Of a DNA stretch of 17,901 nucleotides, positions 6,851 to 13,765 are shown piece after piece. The DNA comes from Nitrospirota bacterium (GTDB lineage: Bacteria; Nitrospirota_A; Leptospirillia; Leptospirillales; Leptospirillaceae). The DNA lies in the NCBI GenBank assembly GCA_027415455.1, contig DAIBSV010000019.1, positions 1-17,901 on the forward strand, in the 5' to 3' direction. Made by a program: the position numbers and the translations under genes. The notes beneath the pieces are model-generated. The model saw nothing but the letters and a program-made list of their open reading frames with translations, ran no database searches and had not been told where the DNA came from. Each line of letters opens with the position of its first letter. Position 1 is the stretch's first letter.

Positions 6851-7578
6851 CACAAGCCTCCATCCCAATAAATGTGGGCGCCATCGAGACAGCTCTCCAC
6901 GGGTGGAATCATCTCCATGACGTCCCGTTCCGTAAATCTCTCAAACCCCTCTTCCTTGAAGGAGGGGACGAGCTTCATCCACCCGCATTCCATCGGGATT
7001 GTCGAGACAAACGGCCTCTCCCGCTCCCCGTCCATCCCCAGGGTCATCTCTTTGTTGATTCCGATCGGAGACACGAAAATTTCACCCCCTCGAGAGGAGT
7101 AAACCGTCAACGTTGACGTAAAACTGACGCAATCCTTCAGTTCCCATCGCCCATTTTTCGTTTGGATGACGGAGGCCTCCCGATCGTCGATGGCCACCAT
7201 GTCCGGACGCACGGAAAACGAGATTCTGCCCTTGACGGACACAATGTCCCTCAGCATGGGGGAACGGAGCTGGATCTGTATGTCACGCCCCTCATGGAAC
7301 GTCATGATCTCTGCCGGCGTGAGTCCGTCCCGCTCAAAGAGCATAATTTTGTGAATACTTCCGTGTTCGATAAAAAACAGGGAGCGCAGCCGTCCAAAAC
7401 GATCCCAGTGGATGGCCGCCGGCCCTTCGCGGCGATGTGGCACCCCTCCCAGAAACCAGATTTCCGAAAGCTTTTTTCCGTTTTTGTTTCTGTAGACCAT
7501 GGCGGGGCGTGTTTCCGCATGCAGGTTCCCCCGTTTCCAGCATGTTTCGATGATGTATTCCGGTATTGGCTTTTGCAT
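6850..7578 (-). CDS. Hypothetical protein with 'LHxxxGPA'-type repeats, 242 aa
   Basis: The first about 75 residues contain repeats of the type W/F-x-x-G-x-x-H-R-x-x-G-P-A: GNLHAETRPAMVYRNKNG, then GGVPHRREGPAAIHWDRFG and IEHGSIHK. Similar strand-turn repeats (related in style to MORN/'HREDGPA' repeats) occur in many bacterial and viral proteins of unknown role. The rest (80-242) is mixed and unrecognised. No signal peptide. AGGA lies nine bases before the ATG. It is the first gene after the TnpB relic at 7623-7775, so its upstream region may have been changed by that insertion. Confidence 0.7.
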   Translation of the reverse strand: MQKPIPEYIIETCWKRGNLHAETRPAMVYRNKNGKKLSEIWFLGGVPHRREGPAAIHWDRFGRLRSLFFIEHGSIHKIMLFERDGLTPAEIMTFHEGRDIQIQLRSPMLRDIVSVKGRISFSVRPDMVAIDDREASVIQTKNGRWELKDCVSFTSTLTVYSSRGGEIFVSPIGINKEMTLGMDGERERPFVSTIPMECGWMKLVPSFKEEGFERFTERDVMEMIPPVESCLDGAHIYWDGGL

Positions 7579-7622
7579 GAGATCGGATCCTGTTGAAGAT
7601 TTTATCGAAAAAACACCGTAAG

Positions 7623-7736
7623 ACCCCGGACTTCAGGCCGGGGATATCAGGTGTGCCCTGTTGCGGGATGGAAAAAGATCGGGACCACAACGCCTCCTTG
7701 AACATTTTGAGACTCGGGCTGAAGTCTCGGGGTTAG
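7623..7736 (+). pseudogene. Decayed TnpB C-terminus (insertion relic)
   Basis: Plus-strand frame ending TAG at 7734-7736 reads GVPCCGMEKDRDHNASLNIL RLG in two parts: the second Cys pair region followed by DRDHNASLNIL, the RuvC-III/zinc-finger end of TnpB (usual form CxxCGxxxDRDxNAAxNIL). The remainder of the gene is missing upstream; a hairpin CCCCGG/CCGGGG at 7624-7643 stands where it should continue. It lies inside the minus-strand pilus array, antisense to it. Confidence 0.8.
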
Positions 7737-7775
7737 CCCCCGGAAGCCCCTTCCTTCAGGGATGGGAGCAGTCAC
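7737..7775 (+). mobile_element. IS200/IS605 right-end relic
   Basis: Follows the TnpB remnant directly. Hairpin about 7747-7766 has the same TTCA loop as the RE at 380-399, and the bases around it align: GGAA-CCCCTTC, TTCA, GGA, GGGAG, GTCA. It ends GTCAC. The stop codon of the minus-strand transglycosylase (7774-7772) lies in these last bases. Confidence 0.75.
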
Positions 7776-8212
7776 CGACGCGTCGCCACGAAGACGTTCC
7801 AGCGTCTTTTTGTCCACGCATTGATCGCCCGATACACTTTCCAGGCGTATTTCAGGGCCTCTCTCCGATGGGGAGAGTGGTAGGCCCCCACTCCCTCCCA
7901 GAGACGTCCGGCATGGTTGCGGATCGAGCGGGAGAGGATCCATCCGCCGACGTCGAGATTCGTGCAGGGCGAATTTTTGAGTTCCCCATAGCTGATCCCA
8001 TATTTCCTGACAGTGCCCAGCCATCGGCTGTTGATCTGCATGGGTCCGATATCGACACTTCCATCGGAATTCCGATGCGTATGTCCGGGTCGCCCACCTT
8101 CCACCACCAGAATCCCCACTAAAATACTTTCGGGAATCCTGTACTTTTGGGCGGTTTGCTGAATACAGATGGGGGGAGCCTGTGCGTAGACGACCGGCGG
8201 AAGGTCCATCAT
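7772..8212 (-). CDS. Lytic transglycosylase (IagB/PilT-R64 type)
   Basis: A 146-residue SLT-domain protein that cuts peptidoglycan glycan strands so an envelope machine can be assembled. Visible: CIQQTAQKYRIPESILVGIL, catalytic Glu38 in VVEGG, and HRNSDGSVDIGPMQINSRWL, the classic motif of IagB/VirB1-like enzymes. The frame is open upstream to 8449, but that overlaps the peptidase gene, so I start at the ATG overlapping its stop (TAATG; 8212, or 8209). Oddity: no signal peptide is visible at this N-terminus, although the substrate is periplasmic. The stop lies in the RE relic, so the C-terminus may be truncated or replaced. Confidence 0.85.
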   Translation of the reverse strand: MMDLPPVVYAQAPPICIQQTAQKYRIPESILVGILVVEGGRPGHTHRNSDGSVDIGPMQINSRWLGTVRKYGISYGELKNSPCTNLDVGGWILSRSIRNHAGRLWEGVGAYHSPHRREALKYAWKVYRAINAWTKRRWNVFVATRR

Positions 8213-8667
8213 TAGAATCTTCCCGGGAGGATGGTCTGCACGCGTGCGTATTCGATGATGACGAGAACGGCCGCCGCCGATAGGTATGTTCCGAAAGGAA
8301 TTTTCCGATGTCTTTTGGTGATCATCCGATATCCGCCTTCCAGAATAACGCTCGAGAGCGATCCCACGAGCACCACGATGAGAACGCCGTTCCACCCGAC
8401 AAAGCTGCCAATCGCTGTGAGATAAACCGCATCCCCGAATCCGAGCCAATCGGGACGAAGGATCGCCAAGGGACCCAAGAACAGGAATCCTGCCAGGGCC
8501 CCGATCACCGCCATTTTCACGCTTCCCGTCAACCCTCCCTCCGCGCTGGCCACGGTCATCCCCGCCGCCAGACAGGCCAGAGTGAGCGCATGGGGAAGCC
8601 GATAAATCTTCCAGTCGAGAATCGACAGCACAACGGCGAAAGGAGTAAAGATGATCAAGGGAGCCAC
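8212..8667 (-). CDS. Prepilin peptidase, short type (A24 family)
   Basis: A 151-residue membrane aspartic protease that removes prepilin leaders. The two catalytic aspartates are D18 (ILDWKIYRLPHALTL) and D79 (LGFGDAVYL); KIPFGTYLSAAAVLVIIEY is the usual C-terminal helix. It lacks the N-terminal methyltransferase and zinc-binding part of PilD, as in TadV/PilU-like enzymes, so pilin N-methylation may not occur. The start is GTG at 8667, chosen because no ATG stands before D18; the ribosome site is weak. It follows the pilin gene by 13 bases. Confidence 0.9.
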   Translation of the reverse strand: MAPLIIFTPFAVVLSILDWKIYRLPHALTLACLAAGMTVASAEGGLTGSVKMAVIGALAGFLFLGPLAILRPDWLGFGDAVYLTAIGSFVGWNGVLIVVLVGSLSSVILEGGYRMITKRHRKIPFGTYLSAAAVLVIIEYARVQTILPGRF

Positions 8668-8680
8668 GTTTTTCGTTTCT

Positions 8681-9223
8681 CTACATGTTGGGCGGCATCT
8701 TGCCGAGCGCGATATCTCCCCAGATCCCCCACTTTTGTCCTGTGGCCAGGAGATGGGGCGTCGAGTAGACGGTCAGCACCGATCCATTAAACGTCGCGTG
8801 AGGCACCGATTGGGCCAGGATGTTGCCGAGTTCCGGTTTCGGGATCGAGACCGAAAAACTCCATGTGTTTTGATTGTTGGCCGTCAAGGTGAGGGGGGAG
8901 ACCCCGTCGTACGCGGACACCATCGGATTGTTGGCCCCGATGAGTTTCATGGTGGCGATCGCGTTCCAGCTCGTCGGCCACACCGACGATGGACAGGCCG
9001 TCGGCCCCAGCGGACATTCCACCACATAAGCGTCCGAAAGAACCTTTTGCAGATGCGTGAGCTGGGAGGCAAAAGCCAGGACGCGGCTCTGTTCGTAAAT
9101 CGCCCGGACACCCTGGAGCATGACGACGGAGATCAGCGCCGAGATCATGAGGTTGACAGACAGCTTCAATAACGCATCCCCTCTGTCGTTCTCGAAGAGG
9201 GTTTTCCTCTTACATGCCTCCAT
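8681..9223 (-). CDS. Type IV prepilin-like protein (PilS-like), 180 aa
   Basis: Short basic leader ending NDRG at residue 15, then a hydrophobic helix (ALLKLSVNLMISALISVVMLQG) continuing into an amphipathic helix, the layout of type IVb pilins. Expected cleavage is after G15. Unusual: +1 is Asp and +5 is Lys, not the common hydrophobic +1 and Glu+5. Two cysteines in ECPLGPTACPSS could form a disulfide. The start overlaps the preceding gene's end by 14 bases with AGGAGGA just before ATG. The next gene is a prepilin peptidase, which strongly supports the call. Likely the major subunit; a minor pilin is the alternative. Confidence 0.8.
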   Translation of the reverse strand: MEACKRKTLFENDRGDALLKLSVNLMISALISVVMLQGVRAIYEQSRVLAFASQLTHLQKVLSDAYVVECPLGPTACPSSVWPTSWNAIATMKLIGANNPMVSAYDGVSPLTLTANNQNTWSFSVSIPKPELGNILAQSVPHATFNGSVLTVYSTPHLLATGQKWGIWGDIALGKMPPNM

Positions 9224-10451
9224 TCATTCCTCCACTCATGAATTTGATGATCATGGTGAACATGGGCTTATAAAGGAGCATGGCCGCAAACACGATGATG
9301 ACGCCAATCACGCCCGTCATGATCGGTCCCACCCACTCTTTGATGAAGTTGACCTTTTCCTCCAGGAGTTCCCGATAGACGTTTTCAAGACGGGCAAAGT
9401 CCTTTCCGATCGACCCGTGTTTTTCCGAAACGGCGATCCAGTCCGGGAGATCCCCCGGGAAGACGCCCGCGTCGGCCACGGCGACCGACAACGTGGTCGA
9501 CCGTTCCCTGAGATTCTTTTCGATCGCATGATAGATCGCCGCCTCCCGACCGTAGGTCATGCGCGTCATGCTCTGGATGGACGCCAGGGTCGAGTTTCCC
9601 GCCGATTCCATGACCCGGAACGTCATGACGAACCGATACGCCAGCATCAGGGAGTCCATTTCCCGAATAAAAGGGACCGTTTTTCGCATAAATTCCCCGA
9701 AGAGCGTCCTGAATCCCGGCGTCAGAGACAGGACAATCGGGATCGACACCAGAAACCCGAGAATCATCATCGACACATCGACGTGCTCATTGATCCACCG
9801 GTCGGCCTCGAAAATCTTCGCTGTGATGTAATCCGGTTTCATGCCGATGGAGCCATCGAACATGGCCCCCATATTGGGCAAGATCAGAAAAATAATGATC
9901 AGGAGGAAGATGAAAATCAGGATGATATTGATGGCCGGTCCGCGTAACGCTTTCCTGATATCGCGCCGGAGTCGGTACTTCCCATTGAGCATTTCGGAAA
10001 GCTTCAGAAGAATACTTGGCAATTCAGCCCCGTTTTCTGCCGTCTGAACAATCGGGAGAATGTCTCGCGGCATTCCGGCGATAAAGAATGCCCGGGAGAT
10101 CGGCTGTCCGTCCGATAGAGCATCAATCGCAATTTGGGCACGGGAAATGATCAATTTGTCGCGGGTATTCGTCTTGATGTAATCCATCGCCTGTGTGGCC
10201 GTGATTCCGTTTTCCAAAAACAGGGCGACTCTCGACAGAATGATGGCGGCTTTCTCCGGAGGAAGAGGTCCCCGTTTTTCTAAAACAGCGCGCACCGTTT
10301 CCGCCAGATCCAAGGCAATGTCGACGATTTTTCCGGCCGGAAACTGAATCCAGATTCCATTCATCGCGTCATCCATCGACTCTGCGACGATCGTCCCTTC
10401 TTTCACCGTGTTTTCTGAGATTCTGACAGCGTAACGATACGAGAAATTCAA
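9210..10451 (-). CDS. Inner-membrane platform protein (GspF/PilR-like)
   Basis: About 413 residues. Two T2SSF domains (about 65-190 and 255-385) and three membrane segments near 171-192, 226-245 and 374-395. Typical phrases: LSRVALFLENGITATQAM, VQTAENGAELPSIL, LAYRFVMTFRVMESAGN, and the basic cluster RLRRDIRKALRGP. It couples the ATPase to pilin assembly in the inner membrane. The frame is open to 10562, but that overlaps the upstream gene by 101 bases and has no platform-protein likeness. I place the start at TTG 10451, just before FSYRYAVRI, the usual beginning of the family, with GAGG eight bases upstream. Confidence 0.85.
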   Translation of the reverse strand: MNFSYRYAVRISENTVKEGTIVAESMDDAMNGIWIQFPAGKIVDIALDLAETVRAVLEKRGPLPPEKAAIILSRVALFLENGITATQAMDYIKTNTRDKLIISRAQIAIDALSDGQPISRAFFIAGMPRDILPIVQTAENGAELPSILLKLSEMLNGKYRLRRDIRKALRGPAINIILIFIFLLIIIFLILPNMGAMFDGSIGMKPDYITAKIFEADRWINEHVDVSMMILGFLVSIPIVLSLTPGFRTLFGEFMRKTVPFIREMDSLMLAYRFVMTFRVMESAGNSTLASIQSMTRMTYGREAAIYHAIEKNLRERSTTLSVAVADAGVFPGDLPDWIAVSEKHGSIGKDFARLENVYRELLEEKVNFIKEWVGPIMTGVIGVIIVFAAMLLYKPMFTMIIKFMSGGMNGGM

Positions 10452-10461
10452 GGTCGGATCC

Positions 10462-11376
10462 TCATCGACGGAAAGCCGTTTTTTTGGGTTCAGCGAGACT
10501 GGCCTGAGGGCTTTGTGTGTTGATCCCGTCCATGGCGTGCGCTCTGGCCAGCTCGTCGTCAAAATCCTGGAAAAGACGGCGGGCCACGGTATAGACAGCC
10601 TTCACAAACGGTTTTTTCGACTCCGTTTGGGCGTCTTGGCGGACCATCCGTCGAGACGACCCTCCCGACGAGGCTCCCGATGTTTCACCCGCCTCCCTGT
10701 TGTTTTCTTCCAGAAAATCCTTAAAAAACCTCTCAAGTGGGGCGTTTTTCCACGGCGTTTTTCCTTCTTCCCGTTGAGACGCCACAGAAGACACCTTTTC
10801 TGGCGTCTCCATTCTCAGTCGTTCAAAATCCTCCACGATGGCTCTCGGATCAACGGCTTCCTTTTTTCTATCTGCCTGAACAAAAAATTGAGGGAATCTT
10901 GTGAATGCCTGACGCTCTTCCGCGCTGGCCACCTCCAGAAACATCGTGATGTCTTCCCGTGTTCCCTGACCCAGCTTGACAAAAACAGACGCGATGGATT
11001 GGAGCTCGCTAATGGACTCTTTCAATGGCGCAAGCGCTTTTCGTAAACTTTCCTTCGAGACGCAAAAATCCGAAGGACACAGAGCCAGAAATTCAGAAAT
11101 TCCCATCCCGTCGCGATTTTTTTCATACTTATCATCGAAAATGAAGCGCATGGCGTCAACTTTGTATAAAAAGAATTCTTCCATTTCCCGAAACGACCGG
11201 TATGCCTCTTTGGGAACAGAAATGGCGTCGGCGAGGGCCTGAACCACCACCATAAGGGCAAGCTTTTCTTCCGAAGGATAGCTTCGGAAAGCGTCTGATT
11301 TACGGATACTATCGATCGTTTGAGCCAACGACAACGAGAATTGCTCAGATTTCTGCTCAGCGTCTTGGGGCAACAT
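10462..11376 (-). CDS. Hypothetical protein, 304 aa, between ATPase and platform genes
   Basis: AGGAG six bases before ATG 11376 (CAGGAGCCACCATG). Hydrophilic and mostly helical in the first 190 residues, with a disordered Ser/Gly/Arg linker (SGASSGGSSRR, about 235-250) and a short helical C-terminal region (VYTVARRLFQDFDDELARA). No signal peptide, membrane helix or known domain. Its place, between the assembly ATPase and the platform protein, suggests a cytoplasmic partner of the motor, but this is inference only. Stop is 10 bases from the TTG start of the platform gene. Confidence 0.75.
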   Translation of the reverse strand: MLPQDAEQKSEQFSLSLAQTIDSIRKSDAFRSYPSEEKLALMVVVQALADAISVPKEAYRSFREMEEFFLYKVDAMRFIFDDKYEKNRDGMGISEFLALCPSDFCVSKESLRKALAPLKESISELQSIASVFVKLGQGTREDITMFLEVASAEERQAFTRFPQFFVQADRKKEAVDPRAIVEDFERLRMETPEKVSSVASQREEGKTPWKNAPLERFFKDFLEENNREAGETSGASSGGSSRRMVRQDAQTESKKPFVKAVYTVARRLFQDFDDELARAHAMDGINTQSPQASLAEPKKTAFRR

Positions 11377-11415
11377 GGTGGCTCCTGCGGATGGGGTTAT
11401 GGCACGTGTCCGTTT

Positions 11416-11574
11416 TTAGTTCCGATTCAAAGCCTCTGCGAGTTCTCCCCGAAGATTCCTGAGACGATCGGTTTGGGGAGTCAGGTCGCTCAACCCCGGA
11501 ATCTCAACCCCTTCATTGATGGCCATCGCCATGACCAGCATGGTGCCGACCTTTTCTTCGTCCGTTCTTTCCAT
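11416..11574 (-). CDS. Small hypothetical protein, 52 aa
   Basis: Starts ATG 11574 with AAGGAGG seven bases upstream, the strongest ribosome site in the array. Sequence MERTDEEKVGTMLVMAMAIN..., then EGVEIPGLSDLTPQTDRL..., ending EALNRN and TAA (11418-11416). Acidic, probably two short helices, no membrane segment. It fills an otherwise empty gap between ATPase and 304-aa gene in the same direction, so it is probably real and co-transcribed. No family recognised. Confidence 0.65.
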   Translation of the reverse strand: MERTDEEKVGTMLVMAMAINEGVEIPGLSDLTPQTDRLRNLRGELAEALNRN

Positions 11575-11606
11575 GGTGGATCCTCCTTGAAATGCCCGGG
11601 CGGTCC

Positions 11607-13700
11607 TCAGATTCCTCCGATCCCGCTGGTTTGCTGCATGGGGACAATCCCCAACATTTTCGCCACGTCAGAGATGCCGGCATTGCCGACGGAGCTTTCG
11701 TGGATAGCTTTGTCCATGAGGGATTTCCATGTCTTATTGACCTGACGCTTGTAGAGTTTTTCGAGAACAAGCCCCGGTTTTTCGATCATGCCCGGTGCGG
11801 ACAGAAATTCGACGAGTTCATCGTTGAACAGGAGAATCTCTGCGATCGCGTACCGTCCGACGTATCCCTTCCCATAACAGGCCGGACATGAAGGATTCTG
11901 TCCCCTGTCGTAGAGCGTCTCGATTCCGGCATTGATAATAGCATTGTGGGCGGTGGTTCTTCGGTATTTGTCCGATGGAACCTGCACCCGACATTCCTGG
12001 CACAGTTTCCGGACGAGTCTCTGATTGATAAAAATGCGCCCCACCGACAATACGTCCATAAGTTTGATGTTGTAATCCGTGAAACGTCCGAATATCTCGA
12101 ACGTCCGGTCCACGTGAATCGTGGAAAAGACGAGGTGACCCGTTCTCCCCGCCTGAACGGCGATGGCGGCAGGACTTTCCTCGCGGATTTCACCGACGAT
12201 GATGATGTCCGGATCGCTCCGGAGAGAGCCCTTCATGGCATCCGTGAAACTCCATCCGTCTTCTCCCCGGTCGGCCTTCGTTTTCCAGACCTGACATTGG
12301 AGTCCGGTTGACCGGCGGTATTCGATCGGATCCCCGATATCGATGATCTTGAGACGGTCCGAGTCGACACTGTTGATGATGGCGTGGACCGTCGAGGACT
12401 TGCCGGCCGACGTCGGCCCTGTGACCAGAATCATTCCGTTGGGCGTGTTTTTGATGTATCCCATCAGAACGTCGACTTCGTCCGACGGAAACCCGAGCGT
12501 TTCCAGCGTGATCGAAGCAAACCTGGAATCGAGCAACCGGAGCGTGGCACCCTGCTGTTCATGGATCGTGGGCATAAACGAGGTTCTCACCTGAAGAAAG
12601 GTCTGTCCGATCTTCATGTTGAAAACGCCGTCGATGTTCTTTTTGATATGAGGACTCAAGGATTCCGCACGATGCAGGATGGCGTGCCGGAGTTCCGCGT
12701 AGTTTTGTTTGGTGATATTGGCGATGTGCATCAGATCGCCCTGAACCCGATATCTGATTCTGACCGTATTCTCGAAAGGCTCGAGGTGAATGTCCGTTCC
12801 CCGCATCCGATACGCCTTCTTGATGATCTTGTCGATCAGCTCGTTCGGCGTCAGGCTGGCATCCATGAAGTCCATCGTGGTCGCATCGACTCTCACCGGA
12901 ATCATGGCCGTCATCTCCGTCAGAATCCATTCGATTTCATCCTTGCTCGTAATCTTGAAATGGATTGAGGCCTGCCTTTTGACGAGATTTTTCTCCCGAA
13001 TGCGCCCCTCGATCTCGAGCATCCTCGACGGATCATGAATGACGACGACGAGCTCGTTCTCTCGCCGTGTTTCTTTCATGGGCACGGCTTCAATACTCCC
13101 CCAAAACTCCACATGATTGATTAGGAGAGTCCGATCGGCCTTCTCTCCGATCGATGGTTCAAAGTCCAACCCTCTCGTTTTCGCGAGTGCTTCGGCGATC
13201 TGCAATGACGAGACATAGCCCCCTCGCAGGGCAACCCTGTAAGGCCTTTCCCCGGCGGTCATGGCTTCCGCCATGATGCGCTGTTTCTTCTCTTCCGAAA
13301 TCATGCCCAGAGATTGCATCACCAGGATGATTTCATCGTCGAGCATGGAAGACCCCGATGAAAAAATTGCTCCAGGATCCTTGCTCTCCTCCCCCGGCGG
13401 TTCATCGGACGTCTCCGGCGCGATCGTGACCTTGGTATCCGTCACCTCAATGGTTTGGACGGACACGCTTTCTTCCAAGGAGATTGCCGAGCGGTCGGGG
13501 ATCCCCGTATAGAGGCGCTTCCTTTTATGCTCAACAAATTCAACCCTTTCCGTTGTCTCTCTCTCTTCCGAGACCACCATCTGTTTTGGGGGAGGGAGCG
13601 ATGACACAGAAGGCATGGCTTCTTTCGGTGGCGAGGATTCTCGGATTTCCGTCCGATCGCTTTGATATCGTTTTCTTCTTGTAAATTCAACCTCGTCCAT
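11607..13700 (-). CDS. Type IV pilus / type II secretion assembly ATPase (PilQ-R64, GspE/PilB-like)
   Basis: 697 residues. Disordered charged N-terminus to about 110, then a GspE N-terminal domain (GGYVSSLQIAEALAKTRGLDFE, about 160-182) and the ATPase core: RGTDIHLEP (300-308), Walker A GPTSAGKSS (428-436), Asp box GDPIE (456-460), Walker B DIIIVGEIR (498-506), STIHVD His box. Four cysteines (567, 570, 605, 608; CQECR ... CPACYGKGYVG) form the zinc-binding unit typical of GspE/PilB extension ATPases. It powers pilin assembly from the cytoplasmic side. An ATG five codons earlier (13715) is possible; 13700 has GGAG seven bases upstream. Separated from the secretin gene by a terminator-like hairpin. 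Confidence 0.93.
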   Translation of the reverse strand: MDEVEFTRRKRYQSDRTEIRESSPPKEAMPSVSSLPPPKQMVVSEERETTERVEFVEHKRKRLYTGIPDRSAISLEESVSVQTIEVTDTKVTIAPETSDEPPGEESKDPGAIFSSGSSMLDDEIILVMQSLGMISEEKKQRIMAEAMTAGERPYRVALRGGYVSSLQIAEALAKTRGLDFEPSIGEKADRTLLINHVEFWGSIEAVPMKETRRENELVVVIHDPSRMLEIEGRIREKNLVKRQASIHFKITSKDEIEWILTEMTAMIPVRVDATTMDFMDASLTPNELIDKIIKKAYRMRGTDIHLEPFENTVRIRYRVQGDLMHIANITKQNYAELRHAILHRAESLSPHIKKNIDGVFNMKIGQTFLQVRTSFMPTIHEQQGATLRLLDSRFASITLETLGFPSDEVDVLMGYIKNTPNGMILVTGPTSAGKSSTVHAIINSVDSDRLKIIDIGDPIEYRRSTGLQCQVWKTKADRGEDGWSFTDAMKGSLRSDPDIIIVGEIREESPAAIAVQAGRTGHLVFSTIHVDRTFEIFGRFTDYNIKLMDVLSVGRIFINQRLVRKLCQECRVQVPSDKYRRTTAHNAIINAGIETLYDRGQNPSCPACYGKGYVGRYAIAEILLFNDELVEFLSAPGMIEKPGLVLEKLYKRQVNKTWKSLMDKAIHESSVGNAGISDVAKMLGIVPMQQTSGIGGI

Positions 13701-13716
13701 GGAGTGTCTCCACATG

Positions 13717-13748
13717 AAAAAGGCCCACCGAAACCGCTCCGGTGGGCC
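13717..13748 (-). terminator. Rho-independent terminator-like hairpin inside the operon
   Basis: On the minus strand GGCCCACCG (13748-13740), 9-base loop, CGGTGGGCC (13730-13722), then TTTTT (13721-13717). It lies 17 bases after the secretin stop and just before the ATPase start. A leaky terminator would give more secretin than ATPase. Confidence 0.8.
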
Positions 13749-13765
13749 AGCTTTTCGTTTCTGGC

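Noticed and set aside
7624..7643. Terminator hairpin CCCCGG/CCGGGG
   Set aside because: No T-tract on either strand, and it lies in the TnpB relic frame.
9120..9947. 275-codon plus-strand frame antisense to the platform gene
   Set aside because: His/Asp/Arg-rich shadow of a well-supported GspF-like gene.
11513..11770. 85-codon minus-strand frame over the ATPase end
   Set aside because: Out-of-frame overlap with the ATPase C-terminus; the 52-aa frame with a strong ribosome site explains the gap better.
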